A DNA stretch of 64,000 bases from Pseudomonas entomophila (GTDB lineage Bacteria; Pseudomonadota; Gammaproteobacteria; Pseudomonadales; Pseudomonadaceae): the NCBI RefSeq assembly GCF_029478665.1, contig NZ_JARPQB010000016.1, forward strand, positions 17,134 to 81,133, written 5' to 3'. Shown here piece after piece: positions 45,194-53,695 of this stretch. Within the stretch, counting starts at the first letter, position 1; each line of letters opens with the position of its first letter. Made by a program: the position numbers and the translations under genes. The notes under the pieces are model-generated. The model ran no database searches. It saw only the letters and a program-made list of their open reading frames with translations, and was not told where the DNA came from.

Positions 45194-45601
45194 TCAGGCG
45201 AACAGTTCAACTGCGGGGAAACGGTGAGGGGAGGCGCGGGGATTGATGGCGTGACGCAGGTAGCGTGGTGGTGGCTGCGCCCAGCTGCGCACGACGATCG
45301 GGGAAGGGGCATGGCCCTGGACCTGGGTGAACGACCAACCATTGCTGGCCAACGGCACCGCGAGGGCAAAGGAGGAGCACACCGGGCAATCGAGCTGCGC
45401 CATGTGCTGGTCGCCCCCGGCACCGTCCAGGTCGATGGCCGAGCCGTGCTCGCTGTCCAGCGAGCAGAAGCCACCCTCGAGGCCGGACAGGCGCAAGCCA
45501 CTCATCTGGCCGTGGTGCATGCCGCACAGCAATAGGCTGAACAGGACGCTGGCATATAGCGCCCAGGCGGTCAGCGAACGTGTCCGACGGGTGGTTTTCA
45601 T
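45194..45601 (-). CDS. DUF2946-family protein
   Basis: 135 residues. N-terminal hydrophobic segment 'LTAWALYASVLFSLLLCGMHHGQM' and the conserved 'LDCPVCSSFALAVPLA' (C-P-V-C), the family hallmark. Function unproven; DUF2946 genes in Pseudomonas lie beside copper or other metal TonB receptors, and the CxxC and His/Met residues could bind metal. It lies 79 bases before the TonB receptor gene and is probably co-transcribed. Confidence 0.85.
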   Translation of the reverse strand: MKTTRRTRSLTAWALYASVLFSLLLCGMHHGQMSGLRLSGLEGGFCSLDSEHGSAIDLDGAGGDQHMAQLDCPVCSSFALAVPLASNGWSFTQVQGHAPSPIVVRSWAQPPPRYLRHAINPRASPHRFPAVELFA

Positions 45602-45705
45602 GGCGGCGAATCTACCATCCGGATGGATGGCGTGCTTCGCGCCATGCTGTGGCGGATTGTCGCAGCGAGGCTTGGGCGAGTCCCGGGCCTCGGCCGCTCA
45701 AGGTG

Positions 45706-46023
45706 TCATTGGCCGGCCGCGGCGTCATCCTGCGACAACAGCGCCTTTGCCAGTTCCTCGTCGCTGATCTGCAACCCTGGGTTGTCATGGCGAGCCTGTG
45801 CCAGTGCCGACTCCAGGTAGGCGCCACGAATCGCGCCGCCACTGGCGACGAAGGCCGACAGTTCGTCGCGGGCCGGGACGATGCGCTTGTCGTCCTTGAA
45901 GGTGGAGTACAACGAGGCGGAGATCCCCGCCGAAGTGGCGACGTCACCGGCATCGACACGGGCCAGGGCGGCGCCGGCGGGTAGCAGGAGCAGCAGCGAT
46001 GAAGCGAGCAGTAAGGGGCGCAT
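45706..46023 (-). CDS. DUF2388-family small exported protein
   Basis: 105 residues from the ATG at 46023 (GGAGGACTC upstream). Signal peptide 'LLLASSLLLLLPAGAALA'. Family core 'ATSAGISASLYSTFKDDKRIVPARDELSAFVASGGAIRGAYLESALAQAR'. DUF2388 proteins are common in Pseudomonas and without known role. The C-terminal 'ALLSQDDAAAGQ' is disordered. Confidence 0.85.
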   Translation of the reverse strand: MRPLLLASSLLLLLPAGAALARVDAGDVATSAGISASLYSTFKDDKRIVPARDELSAFVASGGAIRGAYLESALAQARHDNPGLQISDEELAKALLSQDDAAAGQ

Positions 46024-46121
46024 GGCGAGTCCTCCGGAAGGTGAGGCCAATGGGAGTTACTGCATGATGTTAAGAGCGGTGGTGTTGGGCGGGAGTTCCG
46101 TGACACGGATGCACGGGTAAA

Positions 46122-46205
46122 CCCGCTCCTACAGGCAGCGCCCCACTACAAACCTGTAGGAGCCAGCCTTGCTGGCGAACACCGGCAAGGCCGGTGCCAG
46201 GCACC
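46122..46205. repeat. REP cluster
   Basis: A GCTCCTACAGG end (46125-46136), then GTAGGAGCCAGCCTTGCTGG near 46158 and a CACCGGCAAGGCCGGTG palindrome, between DUF2388 and the DapA-like gene. Confidence 0.65.
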
Positions 46206-46236
46206 GCAGCACCTATGTGTGCGGAGGCTGGCTGGA

Positions 46237-47130
46237 TCAGCGCGTGATGTTCAACCCATCGAGCAGCGCCAGCAACTTCGTTCTACCTGCTTCATCCAAC
46301 CCGAACACCGGCCGCCGAGGCTCGCCGACCGGCAACCCGGTCAATGCCAGGCCGGCCTTGATGGTGGCCGGCAAGCCGCCCTTGAGGATGAAGTCCAGCA
46401 GTGGCAGTTGACGGTAGAACAACGCCCTGGCCTGCTCCAGTTCACCCGCCAGCACCGCCTGGTACAGCCGCTGGTTGAGCGCGGGAATCAGGTTGGCCGC
46501 CGCCGTGCACCACCCCGTGGCACCCGCGACGAAAGCCTCCAGCGCCAGCGGGTTGCAGCCGTTGTAGAACGGCACCTGCCCCTCGCCGAGCACCTGCAGC
46601 TTGTGCATGCGCTGGATATCGCCGGTGCTCTCCTTGACCATGGTCACGTTGTCCACCTCGCGCACAATGCGCAGGATCAGTTCCACAGGCATGTCGGTGC
46701 CGCTGGTGGCGGGGTTGTTGTAGAGCATGATCGGCAGGTCGATGGCGGCGCCGATGGCCCGGTAGTGCTGCACGATCTCGGCTTCGCTGAGCTTCCAGTA
46801 AGCCGACGGCAGCACCATCACCGCGTCGGCGCCGTGTTGCTGGGCGAAGCGCGCGCGGCGGATGGCGCCGGCGGTGGTCAGGTCGGAGACGCTGACGATG
46901 CTGGGCACGCGCCTGGCGATGCGTTCGAGGCTGTACTGGGCGACCTGCTGCCATTCGCTGTCGCTCAGGTAGGCACCTTCGCCGGTGCTGCCCAAGGGCG
47001 CGATGGCCTGCACGTCGCCTGCGACCAGGCGGTCGATGGACTGGCCCAGCGCGGGCAGGTCGAGCTGCGCGCCGTCCTGGCTGAACGGGGTGATGGTGTA
47101 GCCGATGATGCCGTGGAATCGAGTGGTCAT
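46237..47130 (-). CDS. DapA/NanA-family aldolase (dihydrodipicolinate synthase-like)
   Basis: 297 residues from the ATG at 47130 (GGAGACATC upstream). TIM-barrel class I aldolase: 'IAPLGSTGEGAYLSDSEW' (G-S-T-G-E), 'LPIMLYNNPATSGTDM' (catalytic Tyr) and Schiff-base lysine in 'VTMVKESTGDIQRM'. It cleaves or forms a 4-hydroxy-2-oxo acid from pyruvate or a related keto acid. It is not the housekeeping dapA (no lysine-pathway neighbours); it lies 33 bases after a class II aldolase gene in the same operon, so a catabolic pathway is likely. Confidence 0.9.
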   Translation of the reverse strand: MTTRFHGIIGYTITPFSQDGAQLDLPALGQSIDRLVAGDVQAIAPLGSTGEGAYLSDSEWQQVAQYSLERIARRVPSIVSVSDLTTAGAIRRARFAQQHGADAVMVLPSAYWKLSEAEIVQHYRAIGAAIDLPIMLYNNPATSGTDMPVELILRIVREVDNVTMVKESTGDIQRMHKLQVLGEGQVPFYNGCNPLALEAFVAGATGWCTAAANLIPALNQRLYQAVLAGELEQARALFYRQLPLLDFILKGGLPATIKAGLALTGLPVGEPRRPVFGLDEAGRTKLLALLDGLNITR

Positions 47131-47163
47131 TCTGGATGTCTCCGCAAGCAAGGCAAAAGAGGG

Positions 47164-47946
47164 TCAGGCAAGGCAGTCGGCGTGCTGGCGCAGGCACTGC
47201 CGGGCAAAGTAGTTGAAGGCCGCGCCGTGGCGCTTGGGCCGGTCGATCCAGTCATGGGCGTCGCGGCCCAGCGCCGGGTCGATCGGCTTGACGGTTCCGG
47301 CGGCCATGGCCAGCAATTGCAGGCGCGCGGCGCGCTCGATCAGTTGGGCGTAGACACAGGCCTGCTCGATGCTGGTGCCGGTGGACAGCTGGCCGTGGTG
47401 CGACAGCAGGATGGCGCGCTTGTCGCCCAGGGCGTTGCTGATGATCTCGCCTTCCTCGTTGCCCACCGGCACGCCGGGCCAGGCTTCGAGGAACGCGCAG
47501 TCTTCGTACAGCGGGCACAGGTCCATGTGCGAGACCACCAGTGGCACTTCAAGCATCGACAACGCGGCGACGTGGGTGGGGTGGGTGTGGATGATGCAGT
47601 TGACGTCCGGGCGGGCGCGGTACACCCAGCTGTGGAAGCGGTTGGCCGGGTTGGGCATGCCTTCGCCTTCGAGCACCTCGAGGTCTTCGTTGACCAGCAG
47701 CAGGTTGCTGGCAGTGATCTCGTCGAAGCCCAGGCCCAGTTGCTGGGTGTAGAAGGTGCCCGGTTGCGGGCCGCGGGCGCTGATCTGCCCGGCCAGGCCC
47801 GAGTCGTGGCCATGGTCGAAGAGAATTCGGCAGGTCAGGGCCAGCTTTTCGCGCACGGTCCACGTATTATCCGCGAGCGAGCCTTGCATCTGTTTCAGTG
47901 CTTTTTGCACCAGCTGGTCTTTGCTGTGTGTCAGGGTGTTGGCCAT
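47164..47946 (-). CDS. Class II aldolase/adducin-family protein
   Basis: 260 residues; GAGGATAG before the ATG. Metal-binding signature 'NCIIHTHPTHVAALSM' (H-x-H) and 'ILLSHHGQLSTGTSIEQACVYAQLIERAARLQLLAM' as in fuculose-phosphate-aldolase-like and hydroxy-acid decarboxylase-like members. 'MPNPANRFHSWVYRARPDV' is typical of the branch next to DapA-like proteins. First gene of a two-gene operon, divergent from an XRE-cupin regulator. Confidence 0.9.
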   Translation of the reverse strand: MANTLTHSKDQLVQKALKQMQGSLADNTWTVREKLALTCRILFDHGHDSGLAGQISARGPQPGTFYTQQLGLGFDEITASNLLLVNEDLEVLEGEGMPNPANRFHSWVYRARPDVNCIIHTHPTHVAALSMLEVPLVVSHMDLCPLYEDCAFLEAWPGVPVGNEEGEIISNALGDKRAILLSHHGQLSTGTSIEQACVYAQLIERAARLQLLAMAAGTVKPIDPALGRDAHDWIDRPKRHGAAFNYFARQCLRQHADCLA

Positions 47947-48047
47947 GGGGGTCTATCCTCTGTGGCGTGACGGTGGATGTCATGGCTGGCTCGCCCCTTT
48001 GCTTTCGACGGTGGAGGGGCGATCAACTGATGACACAAATAATCCTA

Positions 48048-48066
48048 TATGACACAAAGTGTCATA
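48048..48066. promoter_or_regulatory. Operator palindrome between aldolase and XRE genes
   Basis: TATGACAC-AAA-GTGTCATA: perfect 8-bp arms with a 3-base centre. A further TGACACAAA half-site lies at 48031-48039, exactly 19 bases before the same sequence at 48050-48058. Most likely the binding site of the XRE-cupin protein encoded just downstream, controlling itself and the divergent aldolase operon. Confidence 0.75.
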
Positions 48067-48099
48067 AGCAAGTGCGTTTGTTCGGGAAACCCGCGTCAC

Positions 48100-48642
48100 A
48101 TGTCCATTCGACTGAAACTGCTGCGAAAGAAACTGGGGATCACCCTCGAGGTGCTGGCCGAAAAGTCCGGCATGACCAAGAGCTACCTGTCCAAGGTCGA
48201 GCGTGGCCTGAACACCCCTTCGATTGCCGCCGCGCTGAAGCTGGCGCGGGCGCTGAATGTCAATGTCGAGGAGTTGTTCGACGGCGAGCAGACGGGCCCG
48301 GCGCGCTACAGCCTGGTGCGCCGCGGCGAGCGCCAGGCCCTGGTGGGCAGCGGTGAAGGGCCGGGGTATGCGGTGCTGACCTCGCAGGTGGGACAGCGCA
48401 GCCTGTTGCCGTTCCTGATCCAGCCGCCGACCGCTTTCAGCGACCCGACGTTCAAGGCGCACGAGGGCGAGGAGTTTTTGTTCGTCCACGAGGGGCAGGT
48501 GGAGGTGGACTTCATGAGCGAGCGGGTGCTGCTGGAGGCGGGTGATGCCCTGCACTTCAACGCCCAGACGCCGCATCGCCTGCGTTCGGTCGGTGAGCAG
48601 CAGGCCCAGTTGCTGGTCGTGGTGCAGGGCGGCGAACGATGA
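48100..48642 (+). CDS. XRE-family regulator with C-terminal cupin
   Basis: 180 residues from the ATG at 48100. Helix-turn-helix 'LRKKLGITLEVLAEKSGMTKSYLSKVERGLNTPSIAAALKLARAL' and a cupin sensing domain 'AHEGEEFLFVHEGQVEVDFMSERVLLEAGDALHFNAQTPHRL' (two cupin motifs). Such regulators sense the substrate or product of the adjacent catabolic operon, here the class II aldolase/DapA pair. An operator-like palindrome lies 34 bases upstream. Confidence 0.92.
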   Translation: MSIRLKLLRKKLGITLEVLAEKSGMTKSYLSKVERGLNTPSIAAALKLARALNVNVEELFDGEQTGPARYSLVRRGERQALVGSGEGPGYAVLTSQVGQRSLLPFLIQPPTAFSDPTFKAHEGEEFLFVHEGQVEVDFMSERVLLEAGDALHFNAQTPHRLRSVGEQQAQLLVVVQGGER

Positions 48643-48652
48643 GGGTGGGGCG

Positions 48653-49437
48653 ATGATCGAGGTCTCGCGGTTCTGGCGTGATCCGGCATTGCCCTTCGTC
48701 GAGGCTCGGCGCGTGGGGGATGGGCGCCAGGTGTGCTACGCCGCGCATGCCCACGAGAGCTTTTCCATCGGCGTGATCACCGGGGGCGCAGCACCTACCT
48801 GACCGGCAACGCCCGGCATGAAGTCGCGGCGGGCACCACGGTGCTGATGAACCCCGGCGTGGTGCACACCTGCAACCCGATCCAGGGCGAGCCCTGGTCC
48901 TACCTGATGCTGTTCGTCGACATGCCGTGGCTACAGGCGCGGGGCTTCGTGCCGGCGGAGGCGACGCTGAGCACCTCGCCGGGCTTGTACGGGCATCTGC
49001 TGCAGGTGTTCGCCGAGTTGTTCGAAGACCGGCAGGCCAGCGCCAAGGAAGCACGGCTGGGCGCATTTTTCGACGTGCTGCCGCGCTATCTGGAGGTGAG
49101 GGCCGGCACGCGCTCGGCGCGGCACCCACGGCTGGACATGGCGGCAGCGTTCATGCGCGCTCACCGCCTTGACCGGTTGACCCTGGAGGACATCTGCGCC
49201 GCTGTCGGGTTGTCCCGGGCCTACCTGACACGGGCTTTTGCCAAGCGCTTCGGGCTGACACCCCATGGTTACCTGCTGGACCTGCGTGTGCAGCATGCCC
49301 GTGCCCAGCTGCGCCTGGGGCGGCCGATCGCCGACGTGGCGCTGGAGGCCGGGTTTGCCGACCAGGCGCATCTGCAACGGGTGTTCAAGCGTCATCTGGC
49401 GGCAACGCCGGGGCACTATCGGGCGGGCGCTGGCTGA
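48653..49437 (+). pseudogene. AraC-family regulator, frameshifted
   Basis: Two overlapping frames make one AraC protein of about 261 residues. Frame 1 from the ATG at 48653 gives 'MIEVSRFWRDPALPFVEARR' up to 'ESFSIGVITGG'. The continuation 'RSTYLTGNARHEVAAGTTVLMN' is in another frame. The break is at the G-run 48782-48786, where five G occur and six would restore the usual 'GVITGGRSTYLTG'. The helix-turn-helix region 'LDRLTLEDICAAVGLSRAYLTRAFAKRFGLTPHGYL' and 'PIADVALEAGFADQAHLQRVFKRHL' is intact. Either a true one-base deletion or a homopolymer sequencing error. It may regulate neighbouring amino-acid or efflux genes. Confidence 0.85.
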
Positions 49438-49481
49438 CAGAGGGGGGCGGTTCGCCGGCCTGCCAGCGAACCTTCGGTCGA

Positions 49482-49862
49482 TCAGCCCTTGGCCGCCATC
49501 GCCGTCACTTCCACACGCATGCCTTCAAAGGCCAGCGAGGCGACGCCGACCGCCGCACGCACTGGCCATGGCTTGCTGAAGAACCGCTGGTACACCTCGT
49601 TGAAGGCCGGGCGGTCGGCCATGTCGGTCAGGTAGATGGTCAGGTGCAGCACCCGGTCCATCGAGCTGCCGGCGCGCTCCAGGGCAACCTTCAGCGCCTG
49701 CAAGGTGCATTCGCATTGCGTGGTGATGTCGCCCAGCTCCAGGCTGCCGTCGGCGTGTACAGGGATCTGGGTGCTGACCAGCACGCCGTTGTATTCGGCG
49801 ACGTCGGAAGAAATGGAGTCGGCGTCCGGGTCCGGGGTGAAGATGATGTCTGCGTTTGCCAT
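49482..49862 (-). CDS. RidA-family protein
   Basis: 126 residues from the ATG at 49862. YjgF/RidA features: 'VLVSTQIPVHADGSLELGDITTQCECTLQALKVALERAGSSMDRVLHLTIYLTDMADRPAFNEVYQRFF' and 'PVRAAVGVASLAFEGMRVEVTAMA' (the R-A-x-V-G-V and late V-E-V-x-A motifs). Members hydrolyse reactive enamine/imine intermediates or act in catabolic pathways. Divergent from trmK. Confidence 0.92.
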   Translation of the reverse strand: MANADIIFTPDPDADSISSDVAEYNGVLVSTQIPVHADGSLELGDITTQCECTLQALKVALERAGSSMDRVLHLTIYLTDMADRPAFNEVYQRFFSKPWPVRAAVGVASLAFEGMRVEVTAMAAKG

Positions 49863-50019
49863 GGGGTATTTGCCTTGCGACGGAAGGAAAACGGCAAGCC
49901 TACGCGAGCTGCTGGGGCGGGTCGAGTCGGGGCTGCGGTCGCGCGGATTTGAAAAGTCCGGCCGGGCTCGGCAGAATCGCGGGCCGTTCCGGCCATCGAC
50001 GCCGGATTCCGGTTCTGAA

Positions 50020-50727
50020 ATGAGGCTGCCGTTGAACGAACACACCTTGTCCATGCGTCTGGAGCGCGTGGCCGCGCATGTGCCCGCGGGGGCGCGACTG
50101 GCCGATATCGGCTCCGACCATGGCTACCTGCCGGTGGCGTTGATGCGCCGTGGCGCAATTGCCGCGGCGGTGGCCGGCGAAGTGGCGCTGACCCCGTTTC
50201 TCTCGGCGCAACGCACCGTGCGCGAGAATGGGCTCGAAGACCGTATCACCGTGCGCCAGGCCAACGGCCTGGCCGCCATCGAGCGGGGTGACGACATCAC
50301 CGCCGTCAGCATTTGTGGCATGGGTGGCGAGACCATTTGCGCCATCCTCGAAGCTGGCAAGCAGCACCTGCAAGGCCAGGAACGGTTGGTGCTGCAGCCC
50401 AACGGCGGCGAGCAGCCGCTGCGCCAGTGGCTGGCGGGCAACGGCTATCGCATCGTCGGGGAGGAAGTGCTGCGGGAGAATCGCTTCGACTACGAGATCA
50501 TCGTCGCCGAACGCGGTGATGCGCCGTCCTACAGCGTCGAGCAGTTGTACTTCGGGCCGTTGCTGATGGAGGCGCGCAGCCCGGCGTTCCTGTTCAAGTG
50601 GCAGCGCATGCTGCGCCAGAAGCAGCAGACCCTGGCCAATTTCACCCGTGCCCGCCACGCGGTGCCGCAGGACAAGCTTGACGACATCAGCCGCCAGGCC
50701 CGCTGGATCAGCGAGCTGCTGGCCTGA
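50020..50727 (+). CDS. trmK: tRNA (adenine22-N1)-methyltransferase-like protein
   Basis: 235 residues from ATG 50020. TTG 50032 has the better ribosome site (GAGG) and may be the true start, giving 'NEHTLSMRLERVA'. TrmK/YqfN family: 'ARLADIGSDHGYLPVALMRRG' (SAM motif), 'VSICGMGGETICAILEAGKQHLQGQERLVLQPNGGEQPLRQWL' and a C-terminal helical part. It methylates A22 of tRNA in Bacillus; the Pseudomonas function is by homology. Followed by a REP pair. Confidence 0.88.
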   Translation: MRLPLNEHTLSMRLERVAAHVPAGARLADIGSDHGYLPVALMRRGAIAAAVAGEVALTPFLSAQRTVRENGLEDRITVRQANGLAAIERGDDITAVSICGMGGETICAILEAGKQHLQGQERLVLQPNGGEQPLRQWLAGNGYRIVGEEVLRENRFDYEIIVAERGDAPSYSVEQLYFGPLLMEARSPAFLFKWQRMLRQKQQTLANFTRARHAVPQDKLDDISRQARWISELLA

Positions 50728-50731
50728 CCTT

Positions 50732-50822
50732 CTCTGTAGGAGCGGCTTTAGCCGCGATGCGGGTATCGCGCTGTCTGGCACCCGCTTGGCGGGTGATCGC
50801 GGCTGAAGCCGCTCCTACAGAG
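50732..50822. repeat. REP inverted pair
   Basis: TCTGTAGGAGCGGCTTTAGC (from 50732) is largely complementary to the segment ending ...GAAGCCGCTCCTACAGA at 50822; an inner CACCCGCTTGGCGGGTG palindrome lies near 50779-50795. Between convergent trmK and MFS genes. Confidence 0.8.
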
Positions 50823-50844
50823 ATCACGGCAGGCGTTCAGCTGT

Positions 50845-52149
50845 TCAACGCGGGTTGACCACACCCGCCGGCACCTTCAGCACCAGCAACCCACCCAGCA
50901 TGATAGCCACCGCCAGCACCTGCAGGGCCAGCCCCGGGCTCTGCGTGGCATCGCGCATCCAGCCGATCAGGTAAGGCGCCAGGAACGAAGCGATACTGCC
51001 GAACGAGCTGATCATCGCGATGCCTGCCGCCTGGGTAGTGCCAGACAGGAACGCCGGGGGCAACTGCCAGAACATCGGCAACGCGGCACTGGCGCCCATG
51101 CCCGCCAGCACCAGCCCTCCCATCACCAGCGAGGCCTTGCCCGGCGCCAGGCCCGCCAGGGCGATACCGGCGGCCGCCATCAGCAGCGGTAGGCACAGGT
51201 GCCAGCGTCGCTCGCGGCGTCGGTCCGACGAGCGTCCGCAGGCGAGCATGAACAGGCAACCCGCCAGGTAAGGCACGGCGCTGAGCAGGCCGACCTGGCC
51301 GTCGCTGCCGATCCCCGCGCCGTGGATCAGGCTCGGCATCCAGAACGCCAAGGTGTTCACCGCCAGCATCACGGCGAAGTAGACCGCCACCAGCAACCAC
51401 AGGTGTCGGTCGCTGAAGAGCCCGGCGAGCGAAGCGATGGGTTTGTGCCGTTCCTCACGGTCGATCTCTGCGCGCAGCGTTTGCTTTTGCTCGGTGCTCA
51501 GCCAGTCGACCTGCTCGAAACTGTCTGGCAGGGTCTTGAGCACCACCAGCCCCAGCAGCACGACGGGCAGGCCTTCGATCAGGAACATCCACTGCCAGCC
51601 GCGCAAGCCGCCGTGGTCGTGGAACGCTTGGAGAATGCCGCCGGACAACGGCCCGCCGACCACCCCGGCCAGGGGCACGGCGATGGCGAACAGCGCGGTG
51701 ACCTGGGCCCGGCGTCGCGCCGGGTACCAGCGGTTGAGCACCACCAGGATGCCAGGGAAGAACCCGGCTTCGGCCACCCCGAGCAAGAACCGCAAGGCAT
51801 AGAAGCCGGCAGCGTCCTGCACCCACATCATGCCCGTGGAGAGCAGGCCCCAGACCAGCATCAGGCTGGCGATCCAGCGCCGTGGCCCGACCCGGTCCAG
51901 GGCCAGGTTGCTGGGCACACCGAACAGCGCGTAGGCGATGAAGAACAGGCCGGCGCCAAGGCCGTAGACCGTGTCGGAGAAGCCCAGGTCGGCGCTCATC
52001 TGCATCTTGGCGAAGCCGATGTTGATGCGATCGAGGTGGGCGAACAGGTAGCACACCAGCAGCAACGGCATCAGCCGCCAGGTGATGCGGGCATGGGTGG
52101 CGTCCGGCGAGTGCGCGGACGGTACGGCGCAGGTTTTTATCGTGTTCAT
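50845..52149 (-). CDS. MFS transporter, anion:cation symporter type
   Basis: 434 residues, 12 predicted helices. Signature of the ACS/phthalate-permease branch: 'LLVCYLFAHLDRINIGFAKMQMSADLGFSDTVYGLGAGLFFIAYALFGVPSNLALDRVG' and 'ARFLLGV'-like 'FYALRFLLGVAEAGFFPGILVVLNRWYPARRRA'. Members import organic acids such as glucarate, galactonate, hydroxyphenylacetate or tartrate; the substrate is not indicated. Monocistronic. Confidence 0.92.
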   Translation of the reverse strand: MNTIKTCAVPSAHSPDATHARITWRLMPLLLVCYLFAHLDRINIGFAKMQMSADLGFSDTVYGLGAGLFFIAYALFGVPSNLALDRVGPRRWIASLMLVWGLLSTGMMWVQDAAGFYALRFLLGVAEAGFFPGILVVLNRWYPARRRAQVTALFAIAVPLAGVVGGPLSGGILQAFHDHGGLRGWQWMFLIEGLPVVLLGLVVLKTLPDSFEQVDWLSTEQKQTLRAEIDREERHKPIASLAGLFSDRHLWLLVAVYFAVMLAVNTLAFWMPSLIHGAGIGSDGQVGLLSAVPYLAGCLFMLACGRSSDRRRERRWHLCLPLLMAAAGIALAGLAPGKASLVMGGLVLAGMGASAALPMFWQLPPAFLSGTTQAAGIAMISSFGSIASFLAPYLIGWMRDATQSPGLALQVLAVAIMLGGLLVLKVPAGVVNPR

Positions 52150-52261
52150 GGTCCAGGACGTTCTTGTTGTTGTCCTGGACGATCATGCGGCGGCGGGCGA
52201 GGAGGGCAAATGCACTTTCAGCAAGATGGCTGGTATTTTTCCCTCGCGGTCTGGGCGTGCC

Positions 52262-52522
52262 TTACAGTTGCGAGCAGTTGCCCATCTGGCGGTAGCCGAT
52301 TTCGCGGGTCTGGCCCTGGTGGTCGACGTAGACCATGTGCGCGGTACCCACCTGGCAGTCCTCTGCATTGCTGGCCGGCGTGATGGAGATGACCTTGGCG
52401 ATGTCCAGCGGCATGCCGTATTCGTAGCGGGCGGCCTCGGCCTGGCTGTCGGTAGCGGCGGCGAAGGCGCCGAACGAGGCGAGGGTGGCGGTCAGGGCGA
52501 CCAATGCAATCGAACGTTTCAT
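52262..52522 (-). CDS. DUF2790-family small exported protein
   Basis: 86 residues from the ATG at 52522 (AGAGGATTCC upstream). Signal peptide 'SIALVALTATLASFGAFA', then 'YEYGMPLDIAKVISITPASNAEDCQVGTAHMVYVDHQGQTREIGYRQMGNC', the DUF2790 core with two cysteines likely paired. A periplasmic protein common in Pseudomonas; function unknown, some members are stress- or copper-induced. Divergent from a LysR gene. Confidence 0.87.
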   Translation of the reverse strand: MKRSIALVALTATLASFGAFAAATDSQAEAARYEYGMPLDIAKVISITPASNAEDCQVGTAHMVYVDHQGQTREIGYRQMGNCSQL

Positions 52523-52636
52523 GACGGAATCCTCTTTTTCGGGATGTGCCGATGATCCATTCATTTACGTTTCACAATAAATGGTCTATCCCGTGATAGA
52601 TTCCTGCCTTTCATGTATGAATGAGAGCGACACCTC

Positions 52637-53569
52637 ATGGATATGCTGCATGCGATGCGAACCTTCGCCCGGGTAGTGGAGTGCGGCAGCTTCGCTGCGG
52701 CGGCCAATGCGCTGGACATCTCGTCGGCCCAGGTGTCACGGATTGTCGCGGAGCTCGAGAACCAGCTGCAGACCCGCCTGCTGCATCGCACCACCCGCAG
52801 GTTGCGCATGAGCGAGGCGGGCGAGCGTTTCCTCGAGCGTTCGCGGCAGATCATGCTGCTCACCGAGGAAGCCATGGACGAGGCGCGCGGTGCCCACCTC
52901 ACGCCGCGCGGCCATCTGCGCTTCCATTGCACCCACGGTCTGGGCCTGTTGATGATGCCGCTGGTGGCCCGCTACAACGCCGCCAACCCCGAAGTGGTGA
53001 TGGAGCTGACGCTCTCGCAACGCAACCCCGACCCGTTGGCCGAAGGCCACGACGTGGTGATCACCATCGGCCAGGGGCTGCCGGACTCGCAGCTGATCGC
53101 CATTCCCCTGGGCAGCATCCACAGCATCCTCTGTGCCTCGCCCGATTACCTGGCCCGCCACGGCGTGCCCAAGCGCCCGGAAGACCTGCACGAGCATGTC
53201 TGCCTGCGCACGGTCGACCCCTTGTTCGAGGAAGATTGGTCGTTCGAGCAGGCACCAGGGAAATGTGTGATCGTGCCGCAGGACACCTTCCTCACCAATG
53301 TCGCCGACGCGATGCTCAAGGCCACCGAGCTGGGCATGGGGGTGGGGCTGCTGCCGTACTATTCGGCCAGCCAGGCGATGGAGGAGGGGCGCCTGTGCCG
53401 ATTGCTGGCGCCTCACCGCCTGCGTCAGCGCGAGATCTATGCGATCTACCCGTCGCGGCATTACCTGGACGCCAAGGTGCGCACCTGGCTGGACTTCCTC
53501 AAGGAGCAGTTGCCGGTGTTGTTCCAGGCGCACCAGCGGGTAGCGGACGAGCCGCGCTATTGGCGTTAA
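52637..53569 (+). CDS. LysR-family regulator
   Basis: 310 residues. Winged helix 'MHAMRTFARVVECGSF'-like start, 'FAAAANALDISSAQVSRIVAELENQLQTRLLHRTTRRLRMSEAGERFLERSRQIM' typical of the CrgA/DmlR-like group, then the effector domain. Divergent (114 bases) from the DUF2790 gene. No obvious metabolic target. Confidence 0.9.
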   Translation: MDMLHAMRTFARVVECGSFAAAANALDISSAQVSRIVAELENQLQTRLLHRTTRRLRMSEAGERFLERSRQIMLLTEEAMDEARGAHLTPRGHLRFHCTHGLGLLMMPLVARYNAANPEVVMELTLSQRNPDPLAEGHDVVITIGQGLPDSQLIAIPLGSIHSILCASPDYLARHGVPKRPEDLHEHVCLRTVDPLFEEDWSFEQAPGKCVIVPQDTFLTNVADAMLKATELGMGVGLLPYYSASQAMEEGRLCRLLAPHRLRQREIYAIYPSRHYLDAKVRTWLDFLKEQLPVLFQAHQRVADEPRYWR

Positions 53570-53594
53570 GGCCAGCCTGTTGAAGGGCACACGC

Positions 53595-53684
53595 CTGTAG
53601 GAGCCGGCGTTGCCGGCGAACACCGGCAATGCCGGTGCCATCCACCGCGTCGCCTGGTTCGCCGGCAAGCCGGCTCCTACAGGT
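53595..53684. repeat. REP cluster between LysR and OprD genes
   Basis: GTAGGAGCCGGCGTTGCCGG near 53597 faces GCCGGCAAGCCGGCTCCTAC near 53661-53680; a CACCGGCAATGCCGGTG palindrome lies between them. Confidence 0.75.
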
Positions 53685-53695
53685 TCAGCGCATCC

